From positions 744,001 to 808,000 of the forward strand of contig NZ_JAFLWW010000001.1 of the NCBI RefSeq assembly GCF_018555685.1: a stretch of 64,000 bases of DNA, in the 5' to 3' direction. Shown here piece by piece: positions 9,872 through 19,024 of the stretch. Origin of the DNA: Aminobacter anthyllidis (GTDB lineage Bacteria > Pseudomonadota > Alphaproteobacteria > Rhizobiales > Rhizobiaceae). The notes under the pieces were generated by a model. It was not told the origin of the DNA. It did not search any database and saw nothing but the letters and a program-made list of their open reading frames with translations. Positions within the stretch are counted from its first letter, which is position 1. Each line of letters begins with the position of its first letter. The translations under genes and the position numbers were made by a program.

Positions 9872-9929
9872 CTGTATCATATACAGATACAGAAGGGGAG
9901 GCAAGAACACGTATCATTGGTAGATACAG
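9872..9929 (-). promoter_or_regulatory. Two candidate HigA operators upstream of higBA
   Basis: The palindrome CTGTATC-N7-GATACAG lies at 9872-9892. A second copy with the same GTATC-N7-GATAC core and spacing lies at 9911-9927, 37 bp further. Both are within 75 bp upstream of the higB start. Repeated palindromes at this position are typical for toxin-antitoxin autoregulation; assignment to HigA is inferred. Confidence 0.7.
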
Positions 9930-9956
9930 GCGCTACGCTGCGCCGATCTCTTGGCC

Positions 9957-11780
9957 TTATTCCACCGTCACGGATTTCGCCAGGTTGCGCGGCTGGTCGA
10001 CGTCGGTGCCCATGAACACGGCGGTGAAATAGGCCAGCATCTGGATCGGCAGCGCGTAGATGATCGGCGCGATGAATTCCGGCACGTCGGGCAACACGAT
10101 GGTCTCCATCGTCTTCACCGTCGCCTGAGCAGCCCCCTTCTGGTCGGTGATCAGGATGATCTTGCCGCCACGCGCCGCCACTTCCTGCATGTTCGACACG
10201 GTCTTCTCGAAAATACGGTCATGCGGCGCAATGACGATGACCGGCATGTTCTCGTCGATCAGCGCGATCGGTCCGTGCTTCAGCTCGCCCGCTGCATAAC
10301 CCTCGGCATGGATGTAGGAGATTTCCTTGAGCTTGAGCGCGCCTTCCATGGCGAGCGGGAAATTGGTGTCGCGGCCGAGATAGAGCACGTGCTTGTAGGA
10401 CGCGAGTTCCCGCGCCACCTTCTCGATCTGCTTGTCGAGCTTGAGCACCTGAGCGGCATAACGCGGCGTCTCCGAAAGGCTGCGCACCAGCGCCCTCTCT
10501 TCGTCAGCCGAGATCGTGCCGCGCTGCGAGGCGGCACGTATGGTGAGTGCTGCCAGCACCGAGAGCTGGCAGGTGAACGCCTTGGTCGAGGCGACGCCGA
10601 TCTCGGGGCCGGCAAGCGTTGGCATCACGACGTCGGATTCGCGCGCCATCGTCGATTCGCGCACATTGACGATTGAGCCGATCGGCACGCCCGCCTTGCG
10701 GCAGTAGCGCAGCGACGCCAGCGTGTCGGCCGTTTCGCCCGACTGCGACACGAAGAACGCAGCACTTTTCTTCGAGATTGGCATTTCGCGGTAGCGGAAC
10801 TCCGAAGCGACATCGATGTCGACCGGCAGCCGCGCATGGCGCTCGAACCAGTATTTGCCGACAAGTCCGGCGAGATAGGCCGTGCCGCAGGCCGAAACCG
10901 CGAGGCGGTCTATGTCGGCGAAGCTGAACGGCAGGTCGAGCGGCTTCGAGGTCCCTTGGGTGAAATCGAGATAATGGGCCAGCGTGTGCGAGATCACCTC
11001 GGGCTGTTCATGGATTTCCTTTTCCATGAAATGGCGGTGGTTGCCCTTGTCGACGAGGTAGCTCGAGCCGACCGACTGGCGTCGCTGGCGCGTAACCGGC
11101 GTGCGATCCATGTCATAGATCTGGAACTCGTTGCGGCGCACCACCGCCCAGTCGCCATCCTCGAGATAGGTAACTGTGTCGGTGAACGGCGCCAGCGCAA
11201 TGGCGTCCGAGCCCAGGAACATTTCGCCGTCGCCATGGCCAATGGCCAGGGGCGGACCGTTGCGGGCGCCGACGATCAAATCCTCGTCGCCCTTGAACAT
11301 GATGGCGAGCGCAAACGCGCCATTGAGCCGCTTCAGTGCCGCGTATGCGGCGTCGACAGGCTTGGTGCCACCAGCCAGTTCGCGTGCGATCAGATGCGCC
11401 ACAACCTCGGTGTCGGTCTGCGAGGTGAACTCGTAGCCGTCGCCCTGAAGCTCTGCGCGCAGATCGGCGAAATTCTCAATGATGCCGTTGTGGACGATCG
11501 CCACGCCGTTGGAAAAATGCGGATGCGCGTTGGTCTCGTTGGGCACGCCATGCGTCGCCCAGCGCGTGTGGCCGATGCCGATGTTGCCGTCTAGCGGCTC
11601 ATCCTTCAGCCGGCGCTCGAGATTGACAAGCTTGCCTTCGGCGCGGCGGCGCGCCAGTTCGCCATTCTCGATGGTGGCGACGCCTGCAGAATCATAACCG
11701 CGATATTCGAGCCGCTTCAACGCATCGACGATCAGCGGCGCAACCGGCGTCCGGCCGACAATTCCGACAATTCCGCACAT
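9957..11780 (-). CDS. glmS: Glutamine-fructose-6-phosphate aminotransferase (isomerizing)
   Basis: Makes glucosamine-6-phosphate from fructose-6-phosphate and glutamine, the first step to UDP-GlcNAc for peptidoglycan and LPS. It has 607 residues starting MCGIVGIVG, so Cys2 becomes the N-terminal glutaminase nucleophile; an upstream in-frame start would bury it. The class II amidotransferase domain covers about 1-220 (RGYDSAGVA, GHTRWATHG, HNGIIEN). Two SIS domains follow (SACGTAYLAG, VSQSGETADTLASL). The C-terminus DQPRNLAKSVTVE is canonical. glmU lies upstream on the same strand, 138 bp away, so the two steps of the pathway are clustered. Confidence 0.97.
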   Translation of the reverse strand: MCGIVGIVGRTPVAPLIVDALKRLEYRGYDSAGVATIENGELARRRAEGKLVNLERRLKDEPLDGNIGIGHTRWATHGVPNETNAHPHFSNGVAIVHNGIIENFADLRAELQGDGYEFTSQTDTEVVAHLIARELAGGTKPVDAAYAALKRLNGAFALAIMFKGDEDLIVGARNGPPLAIGHGDGEMFLGSDAIALAPFTDTVTYLEDGDWAVVRRNEFQIYDMDRTPVTRQRRQSVGSSYLVDKGNHRHFMEKEIHEQPEVISHTLAHYLDFTQGTSKPLDLPFSFADIDRLAVSACGTAYLAGLVGKYWFERHARLPVDIDVASEFRYREMPISKKSAAFFVSQSGETADTLASLRYCRKAGVPIGSIVNVRESTMARESDVVMPTLAGPEIGVASTKAFTCQLSVLAALTIRAASQRGTISADEERALVRSLSETPRYAAQVLKLDKQIEKVARELASYKHVLYLGRDTNFPLAMEGALKLKEISYIHAEGYAAGELKHGPIALIDENMPVIVIAPHDRIFEKTVSNMQEVAARGGKIILITDQKGAAQATVKTMETIVLPDVPEFIAPIIYALPIQMLAYFTAVFMGTDVDQPRNLAKSVTVE

Positions 11781-11918
11781 GATCCAGCCCCATCCCTCAA
11801 AACCCTGTCGGCCTTTTAGCAGCGCAACGATCAAGCGGAAGTCACATTCCGTTTCGCTACGTATCAGCCATCCAAGCCTTCGGGCCGTGCACAATGGCAC
11901 GGCAGGATTGAAATGCGG

Positions 11919-13286
11919 TTACTTCCCTCCCGCCTTCTTTGCCGCAGCCGCGGAGGCAAAGCGCTCGCGCAGTTCCTTGCCCTTGCCCGGGAGCGTCTTC
12001 TGGCGCGCCCGGCCGAATGCCAGCGCATCTTCGGGCACTTCCTCGGTGATGACGCTGCCCGACGCAACATACGCGCCGGCACCGATGACGATCGGGGCGA
12101 CCAGCGATGAGTTAGAGCCGACGAAGGCGCCCTCGCCGATGTCGGTGAAGAATTTCGAATAGCCGTCATAGTTGCAGGTGACCGTTCCGGCACCGATGTT
12201 GGCGCCGGCGCCGACACGCGCGTCGCCGATATAGGTCAGATGGTTGACCTTGGCCCCCTTTTCGACCGTCGCCTTCTTGACCTCGCAGAAATTGCCGACC
12301 TTGGCTTTCTCATGCAGTTCGGCACCCGGACGCAGCCTGGCATACGGCCCCACCTCGGCACGGGGCCCAACATCGGCGCCTTCAAGATGGCTGAACGCAT
12401 GGATGACGGCACCACCGGCTATCTTCACGCCCGGGCCGAACCAGACATTCGGCTCGACCACAACATCCGCACCGATCTCCGTGTCGTGCGAGAAGTAGAC
12501 TGTCTCCGGCGCAATCAGCGTCGCGCCATCGAGCATGGCCTGGCGGCGGCGGCGCTTTTGCCAGATCGCCTCGGCTTCGGCCAGTTCAGCGCGATTGTTG
12601 ATGCCGAGCACGCTTTCGAAGCTTGCTTCGGTCGCCACCACGGCCAGGCCGGCCCTGTCGGCGATCTCGACAATGTCGGTCAGGTAGAACTCACCCTTGG
12701 CGTTGGCGTTTCCGACCTGGTCGAGCAGCTTGAGTGCATGGGCGCCGGAAATCGCCATCAATCCGGCATTGCAGAAGCCGATTTTGCGTTCCTCGTCGTT
12801 GCAGTCCTTGTCCTCGCGTATGGCCACGAGCCTGCCGGCCTTCTCGATCAGGCGGCCATAGCCGGCGGGGTTTGGCGGCCGAAAGCCGATCACCACGACG
12901 GCAGCACCTTCGGCAAGCTTTTGCCGCGCCAACTCAAGCGAATCGGCCTCAACCAGCGGCGTGTCGCCGAACATCACAAGGATGTCGTCATGGCCGCACG
13001 AAATCGCGTTCCGCGCCGCCAGCACCGCATGAGCGGTGCCGAGACGCTCGCTCTGGACGAAGATTTCCGCCTTGGGCGCAAAACCTTCCGCCGCCTTCGT
13101 GACCTCGTCGCCGCCATGCCCGACCACCAATACGACGGCCTCTGCGCCCGCCGATTCTGCGGCCCTTGCGACATGCGCCACCATCGGCAGGTTGGCGATC
13201 TTGTGCAGGACCTTGGCCTGGCTGCTTTTCATGCGCGTGCCCTCGCCGGCGGCAAGGATGATCGACAGGCAGGTTCTCGAGGTCAT
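11919..13286 (-). CDS. glmU: Bifunctional GlcNAc-1-P uridyltransferase / GlcN-1-P acetyltransferase
   Basis: Catalyses the last two steps of UDP-GlcNAc synthesis. The N-terminal pyrophosphorylase domain has the [18 protein letters not shown] nucleotide loop at residues 11-28 and VMFGDTPLV. The C-terminal left-handed beta helix shows hexapeptide repeats and the acetyltransferase segment [20 protein letters not shown]. Length is 455, as expected. A 7-bp perfect hairpin (GCCGTGC/GCACGGC at 11884-11903) follows the stop without a T-run. Confidence 0.96.
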   Translation of the reverse strand: MTSRTCLSIILAAGEGTRMKSSQAKVLHKIANLPMVAHVARAAESAGAEAVVLVVGHGGDEVTKAAEGFAPKAEIFVQSERLGTAHAVLAARNAISCGHDDILVMFGDTPLVEADSLELARQKLAEGAAVVVIGFRPPNPAGYGRLIEKAGRLVAIREDKDCNDEERKIGFCNAGLMAISGAHALKLLDQVGNANAKGEFYLTDIVEIADRAGLAVVATEASFESVLGINNRAELAEAEAIWQKRRRRQAMLDGATLIAPETVYFSHDTEIGADVVVEPNVWFGPGVKIAGGAVIHAFSHLEGADVGPRAEVGPYARLRPGAELHEKAKVGNFCEVKKATVEKGAKVNHLTYIGDARVGAGANIGAGTVTCNYDGYSKFFTDIGEGAFVGSNSSLVAPIVIGAGAYVASGSVITEEVPEDALAFGRARQKTLPGKGKELRERFASAAAAKKAGGK

Positions 13287-13385
13287 GGCGTCGTCCGGAT
13301 TGGATGAAGGCGGCTGGATTCGGCCACCTTTCTAGCATTGCTGGCAATCGCCTCCAATGCACACCGATTTCGACGGTTTGAAGGT

Positions 13386-14132
13386 TCAGCCGAGTTGGCC
13401 GAGCACCGGAAAGCGTTCGAGCAACCAATAGGATGCGGTCTGCACGCCGCCGGTCAAAAACAGCACGCCGGCAACGACCAGAAGCGCGCCGATCGCCTTT
13501 TCGACCTTACCCAGATGCACGCGGAACTTCTGCAGGAAGCGCATGAACGCGCCTGAGAACAGCGCCGCTATCAGGAACGGAATGCCCAAGCCCAGCGAAT
13601 AGACGGCCAGCAGGGCTGCACCCTCGCCCACCGTCTCGCGTCCGCCGGCCAAAGTCAGGATCGGCCCGAGCACCGGCCCGATGCAAGGCGTCCAGCCGAA
13701 GGCGAAGGCGAGCCCCATCAGATAGGCGGCAAGATTGCTCGCCGGTTTGCCCTGCGACTGGAACCGCGCCTCGCGCGACAGCAGCGGAATGCGCAATATG
13801 CCGAGGAAATTCAGCCCCATCAGGATGATCAGCACGCCTGCCGCCATCGCCAGCGGTTCCTGCCACGTCCGCAGCAACTGCCCGATCGTCGAGGCGCCCG
13901 CGCCCAACGCCACGAAGACGGTGGAAAAACCAAGCACGAAGCAGGTGGACGCCGTCAGCAGCGCGCCGCGGGCGCGGGAAACGGTTGCCGTCCCGCCCTC
14001 GGCCCTGAAATCGTCGACCGAAACGCCAGCCATGTAGCAGAGATAGGGCGGCACCAGCGGCAGCACGCATGGCGACAGGAAAGACAGGGCTCCTGCCCCC
14101 AGGGCGCTGAGATAACCGACGTCCAATGCCAT
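13386..14132 (-). CDS. ccdA: Cytochrome c biogenesis protein CcdA / DsbD-like transmembrane domain
   Basis: Polytopic protein of 248 residues with six predicted helices. It moves reducing equivalents from cytoplasmic thioredoxin across the membrane for haem-protein or disulfide handling. The two conserved cysteines lie in SPCVLPLVPPYLCYMAG near residue 20 and WTPCIGPVLGPIL mid-protein, as in CcdA. No soluble DsbD domains are attached. It stands alone, oriented like glmU but about 100 bp upstream of it. Confidence 0.9.
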   Translation of the reverse strand: MALDVGYLSALGAGALSFLSPCVLPLVPPYLCYMAGVSVDDFRAEGGTATVSRARGALLTASTCFVLGFSTVFVALGAGASTIGQLLRTWQEPLAMAAGVLIILMGLNFLGILRIPLLSREARFQSQGKPASNLAAYLMGLAFAFGWTPCIGPVLGPILTLAGGRETVGEGAALLAVYSLGLGIPFLIAALFSGAFMRFLQKFRVHLGKVEKAIGALLVVAGVLFLTGGVQTASYWLLERFPVLGQLG

Positions 14133-14283
14133 TTAGTGCCGCTCCACTGAAATACAGGCGCCGCTATAGCGGCAGCGGCAATCAGGTACCAATCACCATT
14201 TTGTGGCAGCCGGGCCGGTTGTCGCCGGCCCGAAGCGCCTCATCTCCGGCACTCATGCGCCGCGCACGCCCACCTATTGGAAG

Positions 14284-14303
14284 CCGGCCCCGAGCGGGGC
14301 CGG
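14284..14303 (-). terminator. Perfect GC-rich hairpin downstream of the small exported-protein gene
   Basis: CCGGCCCC and GGGGCCGG pair perfectly around GAGC. It lies after the stop of the minus-strand gene at 14359. No T-run follows, so it may be a stability hairpin rather than an intrinsic terminator. Confidence 0.4.
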
Positions 14304-14318
14304 ACCTGCTCGGGGCAT

Positions 14319-14366
14319 GGCCAGCCTTATTCGTGGCCAACCTTATTCGTGGCCAACCTTACTCGT
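14319..14366. repeat. 16-bp tandem repeat, three copies, across a stop codon
   Basis: The unit GGCCAACCTTATTCGT occurs at 14335-14350, with one-base variants at 14319-14334 and 14351-14366. The third copy contains the last codons and TAA of the adjacent minus-strand gene, and the others repeat the same His-Glu-stop triplets downstream. Confidence 0.85.
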
Positions 14367-14697
14367 GGATCGTGTATTCGCCGAGTTCGCAGAGGTTCTG
14401 CTTGTCTTCGGTCGTGTCGAGGTCCGAAGCTTCCTCGAACTCGAAGCGCATGTCGTATTCGCAGACGCTGCGTCCGTCGGCGATGGTGATCTGCATGCTT
14501 TCGCCGGCGCCCAGCGTGTCACGGCCGAAGATGTCGTCTTCCCACTTGTCGACGCCGACCGGCGAGGCATAAAAATTCGTCAGCACCGAGGTCGTGCCAT
14601 TCTTCAAGGTAAAGACAAGGTCTTCTGCCTGGGCAACGGCAGGAAGAACGGAGACTGCCAGGACGGAAGCAACGGCGAGTTTCAAAAGCATACGCAT
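14359..14697 (-). CDS. Small exported protein of unknown function
   Basis: 112 residues. A clear Sec signal peptide covers about residues 1-24 (hydrophobic core LAVASVLAVSVLPAVAQA, cleavage after AQA-E). The mature part is acidic and probably all beta (LVFTLKNGTTSVLTNFYAS, MQITIADGRSVCEYDMRFEF). It has two cysteines that could form a disulfide. No family name can be given with confidence. The extreme 3' end lies inside a 16-bp tandem repeat. No partner gene is evident. Confidence 0.75.
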   Translation of the reverse strand: MRMLLKLAVASVLAVSVLPAVAQAEDLVFTLKNGTTSVLTNFYASPVGVDKWEDDIFGRDTLGAGESMQITIADGRSVCEYDMRFEFEEASDLDTTEDKQNLCELGEYTIHE

Positions 14698-14928
14698 TTA
14701 TCAATTTCCAAAACGATGGCGGCCCGATATTGGGCACCATTGTCTAGCAGTCGGTTATGACACCAGCAATATCACCGCCCGGTAATATTACGACATCCGG
14801 ATGCGCATCGCCGGCAGTCCAGCGACCCGCATTTAACAGCCTGTTTGCAACAGCGTTTTTCCGGTTGACCCGCCGGGGCACTCTCCCTATGTTCCGCCGG
14901 AATTTCGAGGTCGCCACGCGGCCTTCGG

Positions 14929-14958
14929 GAGCGCGTAGCTCAGCCGGTAGAGCAGCTA
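14929..14958 (+). pseudogene. Truncated tRNA 5' half (acceptor strand and D arm only)
   Basis: GAGCGCG (acceptor-like), TA, D-stem GCTC, loop AGCCGGTA, D-stem GAGC and the start of an anticodon stem are present. The match then stops 9 bp before the intact tRNA-Lys gene. No anticodon or T arm follows. It reads as the remnant of a second tRNA gene, cut by recombination between similar D arms or by a deletion. Confidence 0.65.
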
Positions 14959-14967
14959 TGTACGGTC

Positions 14968-15043
14968 GGGCGGGTAGCTCAGTTGGTAGAGCATTCGACT
15001 TTTAATCGAATGGTCATGGGTTCGAGTCCCATCCCGCCCACCA
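14968..15043 (+). tRNA. tRNA-Lys (anticodon TTT)
   Basis: Acceptor GGGCGGG pairs with CCCGCCC, and the encoded CCA end lies at 15041-15043. The D arm is GCTC...GAGC, the anticodon stem TTCGA/TCGAA encloses loop CTTTTAA with anticodon TTT, and the T arm has TGGGTTCGAGTCCCA. All stems are perfect and the length is 76 nt. Confidence 0.97.
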
Positions 15044-15170
15044 ACAAATCTTGTTCAATCTCGTCATAGAACTGGCAACACCGCCCATCACCTGTTCCAG
15101 GCTCAGGAACATTTGGCGCCTCGCGCCGTTATGCCCATGAAGGAACGATCCGTCCTACGAGGAGAAGACA

Positions 15171-15677
15171 ATGAACAAGGTAATCTCAAGCTTGATGGCG
15201 ACGGCCATCGCGGCATCATTTGCTGTGATGCCGGTGATCGAGGCCACGGCGGCGCCGGCCTACATGCCAAAGGCTCCACAGGCCGACACGGCGATCCAGC
15301 AGGTGCAATATGACGGCTACTGGAAGAAGCGCCGGCTAAACCGCAGCGACAGCGCCAGCCATTTCCGTGCGCCGCGTAGCGGCTTCTACCGGGATCGTGG
15401 TGATGCCGTCTATTTCAATGGCCATCGCGGCTATCGCAACTACCGCCCCGGCTATCGCCGCCATAACGACTTCTGGTTCCCCGCCGGTGCCTTCATTGCC
15501 GGCGCGATCATCGGCGGTGCCTTGGCCAACCAGCCGCAGCCGCGTTACGTCCAGCCGAGCCGCTACGGCAATTCGCATGTCCAGTGGTGCTATGACCGCT
15601 ACCGGTCCTATCGCGCGTCCGACAATACCTTCCAGCCCTATAACGGGCCGCGCCAGCAGTGCTACTCGCCTTACTAA
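15171..15677 (+). CDS. BA14K family exported protein
   Basis: 168 residues. The signal peptide is near residues 1-28 ([20 protein letters not shown]). An Arg/Tyr-rich middle follows, then a hydrophobic [15 protein letters not shown] segment, then the BA14K motif at the C-terminus ([20 protein letters not shown], ending QQCYSPY). The Cys-Tyr pairs are typical of this alphaproteobacterial cell-envelope family, named after a Brucella immunoreactive protein; a lectin-like role has been proposed for members. A GGAGAAG ribosome site precedes the ATG. A terminator follows. Confidence 0.88.
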   Translation: MNKVISSLMATAIAASFAVMPVIEATAAPAYMPKAPQADTAIQQVQYDGYWKKRRLNRSDSASHFRAPRSGFYRDRGDAVYFNGHRGYRNYRPGYRRHNDFWFPAGAFIAGAIIGGALANQPQPRYVQPSRYGNSHVQWCYDRYRSYRASDNTFQPYNGPRQQCYSPY

Positions 15678-15703
15678 CTAGGCTACGCCGGCAGCACAAT
15701 CGG

Positions 15704-15732
15704 GCCCGCGCTCATCAAGGCGCGGGTCTTTT
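15704..15732. terminator. Terminator between the convergent BA14K gene and glpR
   Basis: CCCGCGC pairs with GCGCGGG around an 8-nt loop and is followed on the plus strand by TCTTTTCGTTT. It overlaps the last codons of the opposing repressor gene. Confidence 0.65.
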
Positions 15733-16488
15733 CGTTTCGACGAGTTGCACGTCCGATTCCGCGCAGATCTTGCGGATGCTCGGAATGTCGCAATGGTCGG
15801 TGATGAATGTGTCCATCTGCGACAGGTGGGCGATGCGCACAGGCGCTGTGCGTTCGAACTTGGTCTGGTCCGACACCAGGATGACATGGCGCGCATTGGC
15901 GATGATCGCCTGTGCCACCTTCACCTCGCGGAAGTCGAAGTCAAGAAGCGCGCCGTCATGGTCGATGGCCGAGGCGCCGATCACTGCGTAGTCGACCTTG
16001 AACTGGCGGATGAAATCGACGGCCGCCTCGCCGACGATGCCACCATCCGAACCGCGCACCACGCCACCCGCGATCACCACCTCCATGTCAGGATATACCC
16101 GCATTCTGTTGGCAACATTGATGTTGTTGGTGATGACCATCAGCCCTTTGTGGTCGAGCAGCGCCTTGCCGACGGCCTCGGTGGTGGTGCCGATATTGAC
16201 GAACAGCGAGGCGTTATCGGGGATGAGGCGGGCCGCCGCCTGGCCGATAGCATCCTTCTCGTCGGCCGCGATCTTGCGCCGTGCCTCGTATTCCAGGTTC
16301 TCGATGCCTGAGGGAAACAGCGCGCCGCCATGGATGCGGCTGAGCAGGCGCTGGTCGCACAGGTCGTTGAGGTCCTTGCGAATCGTCTGCGGCGTGACCT
16401 GGAAATGCGTCGCCAGATCGTCGACCAGCACGCGCCCGTTGTCCTTGGCGAGTTGGATGATTTCGGACTGGCGCGGCGACAGGTACAT
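15715..16488 (-). CDS. glpR: DeoR family transcriptional repressor, GlpR-like
   Basis: 257 residues starting MYLSPRQSEIIQLAK, a usual DeoR-family start; an alternative start 42 bp upstream is possible but has no better ribosome site. The N-terminal winged helix (DDLATHFQVTPQTIRKDLN) is followed by the signature LSRIHGGA. The DeoRC sensor domain has VNIGTTTEAVGKAL and YAVIGASAIDHDGALLDFD, which binds a phosphorylated sugar or glycerol-3-phosphate. The sequence is closest in feel to GlpR, but no glp operon lies beside it, so the regulon is inferred. Confidence 0.82.
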   Translation of the reverse strand: MYLSPRQSEIIQLAKDNGRVLVDDLATHFQVTPQTIRKDLNDLCDQRLLSRIHGGALFPSGIENLEYEARRKIAADEKDAIGQAAARLIPDNASLFVNIGTTTEAVGKALLDHKGLMVITNNINVANRMRVYPDMEVVIAGGVVRGSDGGIVGEAAVDFIRQFKVDYAVIGASAIDHDGALLDFDFREVKVAQAIIANARHVILVSDQTKFERTAPVRIAHLSQMDTFITDHCDIPSIRKICAESDVQLVETKRPAP

Positions 16489-16848
16489 CTGGGCATTCCC
16501 CGAGGTTCGTTTTGACCGACGATAGGCCAAGACGAAAGCAGTGAAAAGGCACTTCGAAACCCGGATCGAAGCCGAATGCTTTCATGACGACCGATGCGGC
16601 AGCCAGAAAGCTTCGCGCGCATAAGACCTTGAAATCCGCACAGCGATCGACTACGAACCTGCCACCCAGGCCGGGCCCCTCTGGCAGTCACCATGGCTGC
16701 GATGTCGGACTGGAGTTCCAATCCGGCGGCCTGGCTTCGATGTATCTTATCTCCGGCAGTTACTGACCCGCACCCACTCGGAGCAATCCTGGTGCGGCAG
16801 ATCATGTCTGCAAGCCACGCCGCCCTTGCTGAAACAAAGGGTGCCATA
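16489..16848. other. Intergenic region between glpR and terC, no gene seen
   Basis: About 360 bp of divergent intergenic DNA. No convincing reading frame, tRNA or strong hairpin was found. I looked for a yybP-ykoY manganese riboswitch, which often precedes TerC-type genes, and could not recognise its conserved elements. It should hold the promoters of both neighbours. Confidence 0.5.
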
Positions 16849-17502
16849 ATGACAGAATTCTTTACTCCCGAAGCCTTAACCGCCCTGTTCCAGGTCATCA
16901 TGATCGACCTGGTCCTGGCGGGCGACAATGCCATCGTCATCGGCCTCGCGGCGGCGGGCCTGCCCAAGGACCAACGCACTAAGGCCATCGTCGTCGGCAT
17001 CATCGCCGCGACAGTTCTGCGCATCGGCTTCGCCGCAGCAACCACTCAGCTTCTCCAGATCGTCGGGCTGCTGCTCGCCGGCGGCGTGCTGCTGCTGTGG
17101 GTATGCTGGAAAATGTGGCGCGAACTCCGCCACAGCCACGCCGAAGAAACGCAGGCCGTCGAAGCCCTTACCGACTCGGATATCGACCGCGACGGCAAGG
17201 TCGCCGGCACCGCGCCGCGCAAGACGTTTGCCCAGGCTGCCTGGCAGATCCTCATCGCCGACGTCTCGATGTCGCTCGACAACGTGCTGGCGGTTGCCGG
17301 TGCCGCGCGCGACCATCCGAACGTCCTGATTTTCGGCCTCGTGTTGTCGATCGCGCTGATGGGTATTGCCGCAAGCTTCATTGCCAACCTGCTGCAGAAG
17401 TACCGCTGGATCGCCTATGTCGGCCTGGTCATCATCCTCTATGTCGCCGGCGAGATGATCTATCGCGGCACCATCGAAGTCCTGCCCTATCTCAGGGGCT
17501 GA
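16849..17502 (+). CDS. TerC family integral membrane protein
   Basis: 217 residues with about seven hydrophobic helices. The family's acidic membrane motifs are present twice: DLVLAGDNAIVIG near residue 18 and ADVSMSLDNVLAVAG in the second half. A charged cytoplasmic loop separates them. TerC/Alx/YkoY proteins are linked to metal handling, in particular manganese export. The ATG after AAAGGGTG was chosen because it begins MTEFFTPEALTALFQV; an upstream in-frame start has no support. It ends just before a strong terminator. Confidence 0.9.
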   Translation: MTEFFTPEALTALFQVIMIDLVLAGDNAIVIGLAAAGLPKDQRTKAIVVGIIAATVLRIGFAAATTQLLQIVGLLLAGGVLLLWVCWKMWRELRHSHAEETQAVEALTDSDIDRDGKVAGTAPRKTFAQAAWQILIADVSMSLDNVLAVAGAARDHPNVLIFGLVLSIALMGIAASFIANLLQKYRWIAYVGLVIILYVAGEMIYRGTIEVLPYLRG

Positions 17503-17518
17503 CGTCACTTGAAGAAGG

Positions 17519-17550
17519 CCGGCCGGAATCCAGTTTCCGGCCGGTTTCTC
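17519..17550. terminator. Terminator between terC and the convergent PLP decarboxylase
   Basis: CCGGCCGGAA pairs with TTCCGGCCGG (10 bp, 6-nt loop), followed by TTTCTC on the plus strand. Confidence 0.7.
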
Positions 17551-17558
17551 ACCGGCAG

Positions 17559-18986
17559 TCAGTTGGCGGCCGGCTCACCTTCGGCACGGGCAAGCGCAAC
17601 GATCACCTCGAAGGCCTGGTCGACATCGGCCTCGGTCGTTTCGAACTGCCCGGCCTGGAAACGTATGACGGCGCGCCCGTCGAGTCGCGTTTGCGTGAGA
17701 TAAATCCGTCCGTCCCTGTTGATCGCCTCGACAAGCGCCAGATTGTGGCGGTCGAGATCGTCCACGCCCGCCGGCGCGTGACGGAACGAAAACAGCGACA
17801 GCATCGGCTCGCTGGTGATCTCGAAATCGGCCTCGCGGCCCAGCCGCTGCGCCAGACCCTGGCTCCAGCCGACATGGTTGCGGATCATGGTTCGCAAACC
17901 TTCCAGCCCATGCGCACGCAGCAGGAACCACAGTTTCAACGCGCGGAAACGGCGGCCAAGCGGCACCGACCACTCTGAATAGTTGGTGATGCCGTCGCGG
18001 CCATGCGTCTTCAGGAACTCCGGCCGGATCGCAAGCGTCCGCACCAGGCTTTCGGGATCGCGGATGAACTGGATCGAGCAGTCGAACTGCGCCCCCAGCC
18101 ATTTGTGCGGATTGAAGACGACCGAGTCAGCGCCCTCGACACCGGCCCAGAAATGGCGGAACTCCGGGCAAATCATCGCCGAACCGGCCCAGGCTGCATC
18201 GACATGGACATAAAGACCATGGCGCTTGGCTACCTCGACGACCGCGGCCACGTCGTCGGTGCCGCCGACGCTGGTACCGCCGACACAAGCGATGATGCCC
18301 GCCGGTAGCAAGCCATTCTTGCGGTCCTCGACGATCGCCGACTCCAGCGCCTCGGGCGACATGGCGCGAAAGCGCCCGCCGGTCGGAATGCGCACGAGGT
18401 TATCCTCGCCTATGCCGGCGATCCAGATCGCGCGATCGATCGACGTGTGGACCTGATCCGAACAATAGACGCGGATCCGCGGGGCATCCGACAGCCCGGA
18501 CTTGTTGCCTTGCCAGTCGAGCGCGCGTTCGCGCATCGTCAGCACGGCGGCGAGCGTCGCCGACGAGGCCGAATCCTGGATGACGCCGGCAAAGGCCTCG
18601 GGCAAGCCGAGTGCCTGGCGCATCCAGTCGACGACGCGTGTTTCCAGTTCCGTCGCCGCTGGCGAGGTTTGCCACAGCATGCATTGCGCTGCCATGGCGC
18701 TGACGAGATATTCCGCGACCACCGACACGGGCGCCGCATTGGCCGGGAAATAGGCGAAAAAGCGCGGATGCTGCCAGTGCGTCATGCCGGGCACGATCTT
18801 GGCCTCGAAGTCCGCGAAGATCGCCTCCATCGGCTCGGCTGCCTCGGGCGGGCTGGCGGCAATCGAGGCGAGCACCTGGCCCGGCTCGACCTGCGGCCGC
18901 ACCGGCCTTTCGCGCAGGCCATCGCGATAGTCGACGCCCCATTCGGCCGCCTTGAGCGACCACTGCCGAAACGCCTCGCTGTCCAT
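17559..18986 (-). CDS. Pyridoxal-dependent (aromatic amino acid type) decarboxylase
   Basis: Group II PLP decarboxylase of 475 residues. The Schiff-base lysine is Lys295 in FNPHKWLGAQ. The upstream HVDAAWAGSA holds the cofactor-stacking and Asp residues. The N-terminus (HPRFFAYFPANAAPVSVVAE) is shared by aromatic-L-amino-acid decarboxylases. It would release CO2 from Trp, Phe, Tyr or a related substrate to give an amine. It starts 38 bp after the Anbu peptidase gene on the same strand, so it could be the last gene of that transcript. Substrate and link to Anbu are unproven. Confidence 0.88.
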   Translation of the reverse strand: MDSEAFRQWSLKAAEWGVDYRDGLRERPVRPQVEPGQVLASIAASPPEAAEPMEAIFADFEAKIVPGMTHWQHPRFFAYFPANAAPVSVVAEYLVSAMAAQCMLWQTSPAATELETRVVDWMRQALGLPEAFAGVIQDSASSATLAAVLTMRERALDWQGNKSGLSDAPRIRVYCSDQVHTSIDRAIWIAGIGEDNLVRIPTGGRFRAMSPEALESAIVEDRKNGLLPAGIIACVGGTSVGGTDDVAAVVEVAKRHGLYVHVDAAWAGSAMICPEFRHFWAGVEGADSVVFNPHKWLGAQFDCSIQFIRDPESLVRTLAIRPEFLKTHGRDGITNYSEWSVPLGRRFRALKLWFLLRAHGLEGLRTMIRNHVGWSQGLAQRLGREADFEITSEPMLSLFSFRHAPAGVDDLDRHNLALVEAINRDGRIYLTQTRLDGRAVIRFQAGQFETTEADVDQAFEVIVALARAEGEPAAN

Positions 18987-19024
18987 GATCCTCCCCCGCC
19001 ACCAGCCTCAGGCCAGGCGTTCAA

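Noticed and set aside
9560-9910. A longer HigA fused to upstream sequence
   Set aside because: The extension overlaps higB in another frame, and the HigA motif starts at the ATG with a good Shine-Dalgarno.
16489-16848. Possible manganese riboswitch before terC
   Set aside because: The conserved yybP-ykoY elements could not be found by eye; a covariance search would decide.
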